Part shown: positions 1-9,540 of the stretch, one piece after another | How the letters are laid out: the number at the start of each line of letters is the position of its first letter | Numbering within the stretch: position 1 is the stretch's first letter | NCBI RefSeq assembly: GCF_026342035.1 | Contig: NZ_JAPENM010000007.1 | Coordinates: forward strand, 124,001-188,000 | Reading direction: 5' to 3' | DNA from: Aldersonia sp. NBC_00410 | GTDB lineage: Bacteria > Actinomycetota > Actinomycetes > Mycobacteriales > Mycobacteriaceae | DNA: 64,000 nucleotides | The notes under the pieces: model-generated | What the model was told of the DNA's origin: nothing | Databases searched by the model: none | Seen by the model: only the letters and a program-made list of their open reading frames with translations | Position numbers and translations under genes: made by a program

Positions 1-822
1 GCTCGCGCCGCCGGCTGCAGTAGCCACGTTGCGCGGCACCGGAAGCCGCCATCGGCCGACGGTGACCGCGTCGTCGCTGATCGGCAGCGTGAACAGGTTC
101 ATCGCCGGCGACCCCATGAAACCGGCGACGAACACGTTGGCGGGCCGGCGGTACAGCTCCTGCGGGGTGGCGCACTGTTGCAGCACGCCGTCCTTCAGCA
201 CCGCGACCCGGTCGCCCATCGTCATCGCCTCCACCTGGTCGTGGGTGACGTAGACGGTGGTGACGCCGAGTCGCCGCTGCAGCTGGGCAATCTGGGTGCG
301 CGTCTGGACCCGCAGCTTCGCGTCGAGGTTGCTCAGCGGCTCGTCCATCAGGAAGACCTGCGGCTGGCGCACGATCGCCCGGCCCATCGCCACCCGCTGA
401 CGCTGCCCACCCGACAACGCCTTGGGCTTGCGGTCGAGGTAATTCTCCAGGTCGAGCAGCTTCGCCGCCTCCTGCACGCGGCGATGCTTCTCGTCCTTGT
501 CGGTCCCGGCGAGCTTGAGCGCAAACCCCATGTTCTCCGCGACCGTCATATGCGGATAGAGCGCGTAGTTCTGGAACACCATCGCGATGTCGCGGTCCTT
601 GGGCTCCGCGCCGGTGACATCGCGGTCACCGATGTAGATGCGCCCGAGGTCCACCGAGTCGAGACCGGCGAGCATCCGTAGCGAGGTGGACTTGCCGCAG
701 CCCGACGGGCCGACGAGAACGAGGAACTCACCGTCCTCGATCTGCAGTTCGAGCTGGTCGACCGCGGGCTCGGTGGAGCCGGGAAACAGCTTGGTCGCAC
801 GGTCGTAGGTCACTGATGCCAC
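1..822 (-). CDS. Sugar ABC transporter ATP-binding subunit (UgpC/MsmK/SugC family), partial
   Basis: Nucleotide-binding subunit of a carbohydrate importer of the MalK/UgpC/SugC type, which hydrolyses ATP to drive sugar uptake at the membrane. The C-terminus lies beyond the left edge, so 274 codons are visible. The reverse strand reads GPSGCGKST (Walker A), a Q-loop in [11 protein letters not shown], the ABC signature [14 protein letters not shown], Walker B in [12 protein letters not shown] and the H-loop [12 protein letters not shown]. It continues with [16 protein letters not shown], typical of the start of the MalK-type regulatory domain. The GTG start at 822 is preceded by a GGGAGGGG ribosome site about 8 bases upstream. 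It is divergent from the F420 oxidoreductase gene across about 145 bp. The exact sugar cannot be read; the transporter partners must lie to the left. Confidence 0.9.
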   Translation of the reverse strand, partial: MASVTYDRATKLFPGSTEPAVDQLELQIEDGEFLVLVGPSGCGKSTSLRMLAGLDSVDLGRIYIGDRDVTGAEPKDRDIAMVFQNYALYPHMTVAENMGFALKLAGTDKDEKHRRVQEAAKLLDLENYLDRKPKALSGGQRQRVAMGRAIVRQPQVFLMDEPLSNLDAKLRVQTRTQIAQLQRRLGVTTVYVTHDQVEAMTMGDRVAVLKDGVLQQCATPQELYRRPANVFVAGFMGSPAMNLFTLPISDDAVTVGRWRLPVPRNVATAAGGAS

Positions 823-968
823 AACGAACCCCTCCCTTCACCGCCACGAACGTGCCGGACGATCGAGTAGTGCACGCGGCACGGGGGACGCACCGCCCAA
901 GCAGTATGGCCGACACCCGGTTCGCTCAGTAGCCTCGGTGCTCGGAACCGCGATCGAGAGAGAGCCCA

Positions 969-1763
969 ATGACCAACCAGATCCGGATCGGCGTCCAACT
1001 GCAGCCGCAGCAGGCACCGAACTACCAGAACATTCGCGACGCCGTGCTGCGCGCCGAGGATGCCGGCGTCGACATCGTCTTCAACTGGGACCATTTCTAT
1101 CCGCTCTACGGCGACCCGGACGGCGCCCATTTCGAATGTTGGACGATGCTCGGTGCCTTCGCCGAACAGACCGAACGAGTGGAGATCGGCGCCCTGGTCA
1201 CCGGCGGTGGCTACCGCAATCCCGATCTGCTCGCGGACATGGCCCGCACCGTCGACCACATCAGCGGCGGGCGGCTGATCCTCGGCATCGGCGGCGGCTG
1301 GTTCGAAAAGGACTATCGGGAGTACGGATACGATTTCGGCACTCCCGGCACCCGACTGAAACTGCTCGGCGAGAACCTCGCCCGGATCTCCGCGCGGCTG
1401 ACCAAGCTGAATCCCGCTCCCACCCGCCATATTCCGATCCTGATCGGCGGTGGCGGCGAGCGAAAGACGTTGCGACTTGTTGCGGAGTACGCGCACATCT
1501 GGCACAGCTTCGCCGATCTCGAAGCGCTGCAGCACAAGTCGCAGGTGCTGGCCGACCACTGCGATGCGGTGGGCCGCAACCCGGCGCAGATCGAGCGCTC
1601 GGTGGCCTGGCCGGGTGCCGCCAATGCGCAGGCGTTCCTGGATCAGGGCGTGAACCTGTTCACGGTAGGAGTGGGCGGGCCGGAGTACCACCTTGACAAG
1701 GTGGTCGAGGCAATCCGCTGGCGTGACGAGCACAACCCGGAATCCGTCACCGGCCTCGCCTGA
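969..1763 (+). CDS. LLM-class F420-dependent oxidoreductase
   Basis: Luciferase-like monooxygenase-fold enzyme (264 aa) of the actinobacterial F420-dependent oxidoreductase group, expected to use reduced deazaflavin F420. Family features seen are an N-terminal strand with IGVQLQPQ, VDIVFNWDHFYPLYGDP, the ALVTGGGYRNPDLLADMARTVD segment, LILGIGGGWFEKDY (the GxGxGW-type cofactor loop) and a central IPILIGGGGERKTLRLVAEYA strand. Length fits the short members of the family. The ATG start has a GAGAGAGAG ribosome site directly upstream. It ends 26 bp from the convergent eutC gene. Substrate unknown; nothing around it suggests a pathway. Confidence 0.88.
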   Translation: MTNQIRIGVQLQPQQAPNYQNIRDAVLRAEDAGVDIVFNWDHFYPLYGDPDGAHFECWTMLGAFAEQTERVEIGALVTGGGYRNPDLLADMARTVDHISGGRLILGIGGGWFEKDYREYGYDFGTPGTRLKLLGENLARISARLTKLNPAPTRHIPILIGGGGERKTLRLVAEYAHIWHSFADLEALQHKSQVLADHCDAVGRNPAQIERSVAWPGAANAQAFLDQGVNLFTVGVGGPEYHLDKVVEAIRWRDEHNPESVTGLA

Positions 1764-1789
1764 GTCCGTTCGTCGGGTAGCGGCTGTCG

Positions 1790-2587
1790 TCAGGGCTCGA
1801 TCTCGACCGTGACCGCGGTCGATGCGACGAGATCGTCGCCGGAGGTGTCCTTCAAGGCCACGCCCGAGCGGCCGAGCTGTCGTGCGCCTGCCACCAGCGC
1901 TGCGGCGGTCCGCGCCGCGCGCTCGTAGGAAAGCCCGTCGGGCGGGTGGATGTTCGAGATGCAGTTCCGATCGGCATCCGTGCGACCCGGCCGCGGCAGG
2001 TGCGTGAGATAGATGCCGAGGCTGTCGGCCACCGACAGGCCGGGGCGTTCGCCGATCACCACGATGATGGTCTGCACGCCCAGCGCTTCGCCGAGGTGGT
2101 CGCCGAGCGCCACTCGGGCCTGTGTCGCGATGACCGGTGGGGCGATTCGAAGGTGCCCGAGTTCGGCGACAAGCGCCGTGAGCATGCCCACGCCGTGCTC
2201 GCTCAGCGCCCGCGGGGAGAGGCCGTCGGCGAGCACGAATCCCAACTCTGCTGTGCTCGTGGGGATGTCGGTGAATTCACCGGGCAACCGGCCCAGGTCC
2301 GGCCGTTTGAGGTACTCGGCTCGGTCCGCGGCGCGACTGGTCACCGCGATCGGCGCGCCGAGACCGACCGCGGCCACCTGCGCGGCGAATGCGTCGACGT
2401 CGAGCGGTTCGTGCACCGCGTCCCGGGCCGCCGCGTGTGCGGCCTGGAATTCCAACACCGCGCTGGTCGAGAGGGCACTGCCGGCGCGGCCAAGGCCGAT
2501 GCGCGCCTGGGTGGCTGCGCGCAGCGGTGCCCAGACGTCCCGGACGGCCCCGACGTCTTCGACTTCCCCGGCGGCACCGTCGCTCAC
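1790..2587 (-). CDS. eutC: Ethanolamine ammonia-lyase small subunit EutC
   Basis: Light chain of adenosylcobalamin-dependent ethanolamine ammonia-lyase, which with EutB converts ethanolamine to acetaldehyde and ammonia. The GTG start was chosen because its GTGA overlaps the eutB stop by four bases (translational coupling) and because the protein then begins at a natural EutC N-terminus (VSDGAAGEVED). About 265 aa. Recognisable EutC segments include ATQARIGLGRAG, LKRPDLGRLPGEF, VADGLSPRALSEHG, IVVIGERPGLSVADSLGIYLTH (B12-binding region) and DRNCISNIHPPDGLSYERAA. A longer upstream reading frame exists but is a shadow of eutB. No microcompartment genes, EutA reactivase or ethanolamine transporter are visible. 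Confidence 0.94.
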   Translation of the reverse strand: MSDGAAGEVEDVGAVRDVWAPLRAATQARIGLGRAGSALSTSAVLEFQAAHAAARDAVHEPLDVDAFAAQVAAVGLGAPIAVTSRAADRAEYLKRPDLGRLPGEFTDIPTSTAELGFVLADGLSPRALSEHGVGMLTALVAELGHLRIAPPVIATQARVALGDHLGEALGVQTIIVVIGERPGLSVADSLGIYLTHLPRPGRTDADRNCISNIHPPDGLSYERAARTAAALVAGARQLGRSGVALKDTSGDDLVASTAVTVEIEP

Positions 2588-3993
2588 CGGGTATCCGCCA
2601 ATGCCAGCAGCGGCGAGGCCGCCGCATCGATCGGCCGGATACGGCCGGCGTCGTCGGCCATGCCGAGTCGCTGTAGCCATGTTTCGAATTCGGGCGCGGT
2701 ACGCAGCCCGAGCACCTGGCGCACGTAGAGCGCGTCGTGGAACGACAGACTCTGGTAGCCGAGCATGATGTCGTCCGCGCCCGGCACCGCGATGACGTAC
2801 GCGGCACCTGCGACGCCGAGCAGCGTGAGCAGGGTGTCCATGTCGTTCTGGTCGGCCTCCGCGTGATTGGTGTAGCAGACGTCCACACCCATCGGCAGCC
2901 CGAGCAGCTTGCCGCAGAAGTGGTCCTCGAGACCGGCGCGGATGATCTGCTTCCCGTCGTAGAGGTATTCCGGCCCGATGAACCCGACGACGGTGTTGAT
3001 CAACAGCGGAGCCAGCTCCCTGGCGATCGCGTAGGCGCGGGTCTCCAGCGTCTGCTGGTCCACCGGCTTGCCACCGGTGCCGAGGTGCGCACCCGCCGAA
3101 AGCGCTGAGCCCTGGCCGGTTTCGAAGTACATGACGTTGTTGCCGACGGTGCCGCGCTGCTGCTCCCGGCCGGCCGCATCGGCCTCGCGCAGCAACGGCA
3201 CCGTGACGCCGAAGCTCGTGTTCGCGCCCTCGGTGCCGGCGATCGACTGAAACACCAGATCGACCGGCACGCCTTTCTCGATCAGCTCCATCGTGGTCGT
3301 CACATGGGCGAGCACGCACGACTGCATGGGAATCTCGTAGCGCTGCCGAATATCGTCGAGCAGGTGTAGCAGATCGGCCGTCGCGCGCGGCGAATCGCTC
3401 GCGGGATTGATCCCGACTACGGCGTCGCCACAGCCGAGCAGCAGTCCGTCGAGGGTGGCCGCGGCGATACCGCGCGGATCGTCGGTCGGGTGGTTGGGCT
3501 GCAACCGCGTGGCGATCCGGCCGGGCAGGCCGATCGTGGTGCGGAAGGCCGAAGTCACGGTGACCGCCCGGGCGACCGCGATGAGGTCCTGGTTGCGCAT
3601 CAGCTTCGACACCGCGGCAACCATTTCCGGCGTGAGGCCGGGTGCGGTCGCGGCGAACGTCGCGGCCGCGTCGTCGGCGGCGGCCGTCTCCAGCAGCCAG
3701 TCCCGCAGACCGCCGACGGTGAGGTGCGCGATCGGGGCGAACGCCTGCTTGTCATGGCGGTCGATGATCAATCGGGTGACTTCGTCGATCTCGTACGGCA
3801 CGAGCAGCTCTTCGAGGAATACCGCGAGCGGCAGGTCGGCGAGGACCCAGGCGGCGGCCGCACGCTCGATGTCCGACTCGGCCGCGCAGCCGGCCAGTTC
3901 ATCGCCCGAACGCAGCGGCGTCGCCTTCGCCATGACCTCGACGAGTCCGTCGAATGCATAAGTGCGACCGGCGATCTGCTGGTGAAGCTTCAC
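2584..3993 (-). CDS. eutB: Ethanolamine ammonia-lyase large subunit EutB
   Basis: Catalytic chain of ethanolamine ammonia-lyase, forming the TIM-barrel active site. The open frame extends to 4065, but the GTG at 3993 (VKLHQQIAGRTYAFDG) is preferred: it has a GAGGAGGAG ribosome site a few bases upstream and gives 469 aa, near the usual EutB size. Conserved blocks include IGLPGRIATRLQPNHPTDDP, DGLLLGCGDAVVGINPASDS, VFQSIAGTEGANTSFGV, NNVMYFETGQGSALSAGAH and VDVCYTNHAEADQNDMD. It forms a two-gene operon with eutC through a four-base overlap. The enzyme needs coenzyme B12; no B12 riboswitch was recognised in the short 3994-4061 gap upstream. Confidence 0.95.
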   Translation of the reverse strand: MKLHQQIAGRTYAFDGLVEVMAKATPLRSGDELAGCAAESDIERAAAAWVLADLPLAVFLEELLVPYEIDEVTRLIIDRHDKQAFAPIAHLTVGGLRDWLLETAAADDAAATFAATAPGLTPEMVAAVSKLMRNQDLIAVARAVTVTSAFRTTIGLPGRIATRLQPNHPTDDPRGIAAATLDGLLLGCGDAVVGINPASDSPRATADLLHLLDDIRQRYEIPMQSCVLAHVTTTMELIEKGVPVDLVFQSIAGTEGANTSFGVTVPLLREADAAGREQQRGTVGNNVMYFETGQGSALSAGAHLGTGGKPVDQQTLETRAYAIARELAPLLINTVVGFIGPEYLYDGKQIIRAGLEDHFCGKLLGLPMGVDVCYTNHAEADQNDMDTLLTLLGVAGAAYVIAVPGADDIMLGYQSLSFHDALYVRQVLGLRTAPEFETWLQRLGMADDAGRIRPIDAAASPLLALADTR

Positions 3994-4061
3994 TTCGGCT
4001 CCTCCTCGGCACGTTAGGTCGCAGCCGCACAGCACGATGTGGCTGACCATCAGAACGTAGC

Positions 4062-5801
4062 TCAATCCGGGGTCGCGGCGTTGCGGATCTCGATCCCGAC
4101 CTCTTGGGCGTCGAGGATGCGCAACGCGTTGTCGAGCGCCGCGGAACTGTAGGCGCCGAGGTCGCGGATCTCGAGCAGCGCCTCCCGTTGCGCGGCGAGG
4201 AGTTCGACCATCAGATCGCTCATCTCGCCCGGCGCGCCGGGGTCGATCTCATCGTCGTCCTTGCGCGCGACCGCCCGATCAGCCAGGGCGCGAACGCCTT
4301 CCGCGTACGGATCTCCGTCCGGCCGGCGCAACTCCGGATCTGCGAGCCGGTTCCGTGCGGCCGCTTCCAGCGCGGCGCGCAATTCCCGGTGCTCGCTACC
4401 GGCGTCGGTCGCTCGCCCGGTGAGTCCGAGCAGGCGGACGAGCCGCATCAGCGTGCCGCCCTGGACCAGCAGCGTTCCCCCGGCGACCACGAACGCGACA
4501 AGCACGATCGTCGAACGCTGCGGCGTGTCCTCCGGAAGTGATTGCGCCGCAGCTAACGTCACTGCCCCACGCATGCCCGCCCAGACCAGAACCGCACCCT
4601 CGCGCCAGCCGATGGCCTCGGCGGTGAGGTAATCGATGTCGGAGATCCGCTGCGTCGTTCGCTTGGAGGCACGCCGCATCCGCTCGGCATAGGCCCGAGC
4701 GCTCCTGCCTCGGGAGGGCTCCGTGCCCGGTCCGCGCCGCGACGGAACCCGACCCTGGTCCAGCGTGTCGCGAAACTCCTCGAGCCGTTCGCGCACCCGC
4801 GGGCCGCGCTTTGCCCGTCGCGCCAGCCCCCACACCGAGACCGCTACGAACGCGGTTCGAATCGCGATCACGACCAGCGCCGCGACGGCGCCGAACACGG
4901 CGGCGTCGACCAGGCTCCCGTGTTCGTCGCGCACGTCCTCGACGAGCCCGGAGAGCTCGAGTCCCATGAGCAGGAACACGCCGCTTTCCAGGAGCAACTC
5001 GATCGTCTGCCAGACGGCCCGCTCGTTCAACCGGTCGGCGGCCCGCAGATGCCGCGGCGCACCGTGCCCGCTGACCAGGCCGGCCGTCACCGCGGCGACC
5101 AACCCGGAGGCACCGAGATGCTCGGCGGGCAGGAACGCGACGAACGGCACGACGAACGAGATCGCCACGCCGGCGGTGGCCTGCGCCACGACGCGCCGGA
5201 CGAACAGATTCAGATGTCCGACCACGAATCCGATCACCACCGCGAGGAGCACGGCGTAGACGAAATCACCGGCCACCCCCCACAGCGACACGGCGCCCGC
5301 CGTGGCAGCGACCGCCGACCGCAGCAACACGAGCGCGGACGCATCGTTGAGCATGCTCTCGCCCTCGAGCATGGTGACCAGGCGCGGTGATACGCCCGCC
5401 TTGCGCACGACCGAGGTTGCGACCGCGTCGGTCGGGCTGACGATCGCACCGAGTGCGATCCCGGTGGCCAAGCCGATGCCTGGGATCAGCGCCGCCATGA
5501 CCGCACCGACGACCACCGCAGACACCACAACGAGCACCACGGACAGGCTGGAGATGGTGCTGAAGTCCCGGCGGAAGTCCATCGTCGGCACGTTGACCGC
5601 CGCCGAGTACAGCAGCGGCGGAAGAATCCCGGCAAGGACCCATTCGGACTCGATCTCGATGGCGGGCACGAACGGCAGGAAACTGATCGCCACGCCGACC
5701 AGGACGAGCAGCAGGGGCGCCGCGACTCCGACCCGAGGCGCCAGCGTCGTGACGACAACGATGATCAGGACGGCCAACGTGCCGATGACGGTGTAATCCA
5801 T
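4062..5801 (-). CDS. CPA1-type Na+/H+ antiporter
   Basis: Integral membrane monovalent cation/proton antiporter (579 aa from the ATG at 5801; GGGGAGAG ribosome site just upstream; the open frame could extend 16 codons further). The N-terminal two thirds is a string of hydrophobic helices beginning MDYTVIGTLAVLIIVVVT. Family markers are ILPPLLYSAAVN, the ALGAIVSPTDAVATSVV discontinuous helix, LEGESMLNDASALVLLR (the ND ion-binding motif) and GMRGAVTLAAAQSLP. A basic, Arg-rich cytoplasmic loop separates the last helix pair, and the C-terminus is a charged cytoplasmic tail of about 120 residues. Physiological role is probably pH and sodium homeostasis. No operon partner is obvious. Confidence 0.92.
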   Translation of the reverse strand: MDYTVIGTLAVLIIVVVTTLAPRVGVAAPLLLVLVGVAISFLPFVPAIEIESEWVLAGILPPLLYSAAVNVPTMDFRRDFSTISSLSVVLVVVSAVVVGAVMAALIPGIGLATGIALGAIVSPTDAVATSVVRKAGVSPRLVTMLEGESMLNDASALVLLRSAVAATAGAVSLWGVAGDFVYAVLLAVVIGFVVGHLNLFVRRVVAQATAGVAISFVVPFVAFLPAEHLGASGLVAAVTAGLVSGHGAPRHLRAADRLNERAVWQTIELLLESGVFLLMGLELSGLVEDVRDEHGSLVDAAVFGAVAALVVIAIRTAFVAVSVWGLARRAKRGPRVRERLEEFRDTLDQGRVPSRRGPGTEPSRGRSARAYAERMRRASKRTTQRISDIDYLTAEAIGWREGAVLVWAGMRGAVTLAAAQSLPEDTPQRSTIVLVAFVVAGGTLLVQGGTLMRLVRLLGLTGRATDAGSEHRELRAALEAAARNRLADPELRRPDGDPYAEGVRALADRAVARKDDDEIDPGAPGEMSDLMVELLAAQREALLEIRDLGAYSSAALDNALRILDAQEVGIEIRNAATPD

Positions 5802-6387
5802 GAGCTCTCCCCGGTGCCGGGCGATCGAGGTGGCGCATTCCCAATGCACCGTACGATCTCGGGCTGTGTGGCGGTCGGAAGTTACGCCTCGTTCGTCCGG
5901 TGTCCGCCACCGTGCGGGAAGACGCCGTTCGCGTCGTGCTATACGCGGTCATCGGTGCGCAGCCGCTCGATGACCAGGGCGTTGCCCTTGGGGGACACCG
6001 CCCGGGCAGTGACGCGCGCTGATCAGCGCGCTGGTGATGGGCCGGGATTGTCCGAGCGTCGGCAGCAGCGGGTCGTGGCGGTTCACAAGGCTCTGCCGCG
6101 GCAGCTGGTGGAGATCCTCCCGCGGCCAGGTGCTGGAGTTGTTCTCTACGGTTTCGGCTCGGACAACGCTCGATCACTTCACCTGCGACACCGAAACGTA
6201 ACAAAATGCGTCTATTTGACATAAACATCTCGTACATAGGACAGGTCGAGTGTCCAACTTTTGCTTGACTGTGATCCGACGGTTATGCAAACGTTTCCTT
6301 CTCTGCCCAGCTTGCAGGCGCGATTGGGGAGGTCGGCCTCGTCTGCCAGCGGGTAGAGGCCGCGACGAGTGAAGACAGCGAAGGCTC
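5802..6387. promoter_or_regulatory. Intergenic region carrying the presumed NRPS promoter
   Basis: A 586-bp gap between the leftward antiporter and the first NRPS gene. It is GC-rich to about 6170, then clearly AT-richer from about 6190 to 6300, with TTGACA at 6216-6221 and TTGACT at 6265-6270 as -35-like elements. Neither has a convincing -10 hexamer at 16-18 bp, so a start site cannot be fixed. An AGCGAAGG ribosome site precedes the ATG at 6388. No IdeR-type iron box was found here. A short open frame at 5814-6224 lacks homology and a ribosome site and is not called. Confidence 0.45.
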
Positions 6388-9300
6388 ATGACTGATACTC
6401 TCCCCACCCGGTTCACCCATGTGGGCCGCGAAGGTCACCATCGGTCATCGCCACCGTTTCCGCTGACCGCCGCGCAGCGCGGCATCTGGTTCGCCCAGCA
6501 TCTGGCGCCGGAAACGCCGATCGTCATCGCGAACTACATCGAGATCCGCGGTCCGCTCGACATCGAACTGCTCGACCGGGCCTGCTCGGATGCCGCCCGC
6601 GAATACGGCAGCGCCATCCTCCGCCTGGTGGACATCGACGGCGAGCCGCACCAAGTGGTCGACCCGGCCCTCGACAACGCCGTCACGCGGGTCGACCTGC
6701 GCGACGCGCCGGACCCGGCCACCGCCGCGCGCGAGTGGATGCTCGCCGACTACACCGCCCCGCGCGACCTGCTCAACGACCGGCTGATCAACATCGCGGT
6801 GCTGCGCCTCGGCGACGAGCACTACTACTGGTACTCCTGCGCCCACCACATCGCACTCGACGGGTTCGGCGCGATCCAACTGCTGAGCCGCAGCGCGGAG
6901 CGCTACACCGCCGCGATTCGCGACGAAGATCCCGCGCAGGCCCGGATTGCCGAGCTGACCGCCATCAACGCCACCGAGGACGAGTACCGCGCCTCGACTC
7001 GCGCCGAGAAGGACCGCGCGTACTGGCTGGCGAAGGTCGCGGATCTCCCCGCACCCGGCACCCTCGCGGTGCGTGCCGGCACCATGGACAGCCGGTCCCG
7101 GGTCGTCGGCGGCCTGCTGCCCGATAGCGTGTCGGCGGCGTTGCGCGACGCCGCGGCAGCGCTCGATACCGCCGACACCGCGATCACGATCGCCGCGCTC
7201 ACCGCGTTCCTCGCCCGGCTCACCGACACCGCCGATCTGGTCCTCAGCCTGCCGGTCTCGGCCCGCACGAGCGCGGTGCTGCGCCGCTCCGGCGGCATGA
7301 TGTCCAACGTCGTCCCGCTCCGATTTTCGGTCACGCCGACGACGTCGCTGCGCGATCTGGTCACTGCCGCCCAGCTCGAACTGACCGGTGCGCTGCGTCA
7401 TCAGCGTTACCGCGCGGAGGATTTGCGCCGGGATATCGGCAGCGGATCCGCGCGCGGGTTCTACGGACCGGCCATCAACATCATGAACTTCCCGTCCGAC
7501 GTCGTTCTCGGCGAGTACGCGGGCCGGTTCAACGTGCTGTCCACCGGTCCGGTCGAGGATCTGTCGGTCAACATCTACCCGAGCGAGGACGGCAGATCGC
7601 GGGTCGATTTCGAAGCAAACCCCAACCGCTACACCGAGTCCGAGCTGCGCGCACACTACGACCGTTTCCTCGCCGTGATCGACGCGCTGCTCGCTGCCGA
7701 TCCCGACGCCGCGGTTGATGGCGTGGACGTGCTCGCGCCGGAAGAGCGCGCGGCGCTGGTCCCCGCCTCCGGTGGCGACGCACCGCCGATCGTGACACTG
7801 GGCGAGATCCTCGCGGCCGGGGTCGCGGCGAATCCGGATGGCACCGCCCTGGTGTGTGACTCGCGGTCGGTTACATATCGGGAGTTGGACGCGCGGTCGA
7901 ACCGGCTGGCGCGAGTGCTGATCGAGCGCGGTGCGGCTCCGGAAGTGTTCGTCGCCGTCGCGTTCCCGCGTGGCGTCGACGCGATCGCCGCCGTGTGGGC
8001 TGTCGCGAAGACCGGCGCGGCGTTCGTACCGGTGGATCCCAATCACCCCGGTGAGCGGATCACTCACATGCTCACCGACTCCGGTGCCGTCCTCGGGCTC
8101 ACCACCAGCGCCGTCGCGGGCACGCTGCCCGACACGGCCACCACCTGGTTGTGCCTCGACTCGATGGACCTGCCCGACCGCTCGTCCGCGCCGATCACCG
8201 ATGCGGATCGCCTGCTGCCGCTGCGCCCGGAGCACCCGGCGTATGTCATCTACACGTCCGGTTCGACCGGGCAGCCCAAGGGTGTGCCGGTCACCCACAC
8301 CGGGCTCGGGAACTTCACCGCCGCCGCCCGCCCCGAACTGCACACCACCACCGGATCGCGGGTGCTGCGGTTCTCCTCGGCCAGCTTCGACGCCTCGGTC
8401 TTCGAGATGATCCTCGCCTTCTCCGCCGGCGCGACGTTGATCGTCGCGGACCCCGACATCTACGGTGGCGAGCAGCTGACCGCGCTGCTGCGCGATCGGG
8501 CCGTGACCCACATTGTCACCGCCCCAGCGGTGCTCACCACCGTGGATGCGGACCTGCCCGACCTCGAGTCGGTGGTCGTTGGTGGGGATGTGTGCCCGCC
8601 CGATCTGGTCGCCCGCTTCGGTTCCCGAGCGCGGTTCCACAACAGCTACGGCCCCACCGAAACCACCATCGTCACGACCCTCACCGCCCCGCTGACCGAC
8701 CCGACGACGATCAGCCTGGGTGGGCTGCTGCCCGGAATATCGGCCCTGGTACTCGACTCGCGACTGCGGCCGGTCCCGCCCGGGATCACCGGCGAGTTGT
8801 ATATCGCGGGCCCCGCCCTTGCCCGCGGCTACCATCGCCGCCCCGACCTGACCGCCGCCCGGTTCGTGCCCAACCCGCACGCGCCGGGCGAACGGCTCTA
8901 CCGCACTGGTGACCTGGTGCGCTGGACCAGTGCCGAGTACCCCGAACTGGTCTACCTGGGCCGCAGCGATTCTCAGGTGAAGCTGCGGGGTCAACGGATC
9001 GAGCTCGGCGAGATCGAGGCTGCGCTGCTCGACGCCGCCGGCGTCGAGCATGCGGTGGTGCTGCTGCACTCCGATGACACCGCCGGAGATCGCCTGGTGG
9101 CGTATCTGACACCCGGCTCGGTCGATTCGGCAGCGGCACTGCAAGCCGTGCGCGCGAAGGTTCCCGCCTACATGGTGCCCGCCCAAGCGCTGGTCCTCGA
9201 CGAGTTCCCGCTCAACCCCTCGGGCAAGCTGGACCGCAGGGCGTTGCCGGTGCCGGTGTTCGAGGCGGCAGCGTTCCGGGCCCCGACCACGCCCGTCGAG

Positions 9301-9540
9301 CGGGCCGTGGCGGGGGTGTTCGCCGAGGTCCTCGGGATCGGGGCGAGCGAAGCGACGGGAGATGGGTCGCAGCAGGTCGGTCTGGACGATGATTTCTTCG
9401 CCCTGGGTGGCAACAGCCTGGTGGCGACACAGGTCCTGTCGCGCTTGGGTGCTGCGTTGAACACCACGATCCCGCTACGGGTGATCTTCGAGGCGTCGAC
9501 AGTGGAACGCCTCGCGGCGGTCGTGGAGTCGCATACGGGC
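6388..9540 (+). other. NRPS module 1: starter C1 - A1 - T1
   Basis: C1 (residues about 24-450) opens PLTAAQRGIWFAQHL rather than the PLSLAQSRMWFLNRL of the internal C domains and carries HHIALDG at 153-159, so it is probably a starter domain that condenses an acyl donor with residue 1. A1 spans about 467-960. Aligned by eye to GrsA, the pocket residues (235, 236, 239, 278, 299, 301, 322, 330, 331) read D A F V V G S I V: a hydrophobic pocket, substrate not assigned. T1 serine is 1010. The A1-T1 linker holds a ten-residue net insertion (GASEATGDGS) shared with module 7. Boundaries are approximate. Confidence 0.85.

Noticed and set aside
1790-3319. 509-codon reverse frame as a single gene
   Set aside because: Only its last 265 codons are EutC; the earlier part overlaps eutB out of frame and is a shadow.
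5814-6224. Small forward gene of 136 codons before the NRPS
   Set aside because: It begins within the leader of the antiporter gene, has no ribosome site and no recognisable protein features, and its composition changes midway.
5802-6387. Iron box in front of the NRPS genes
   Set aside because: I looked for AGGTTAG-type dyads and found none, so iron control of the NRPS is not claimed.
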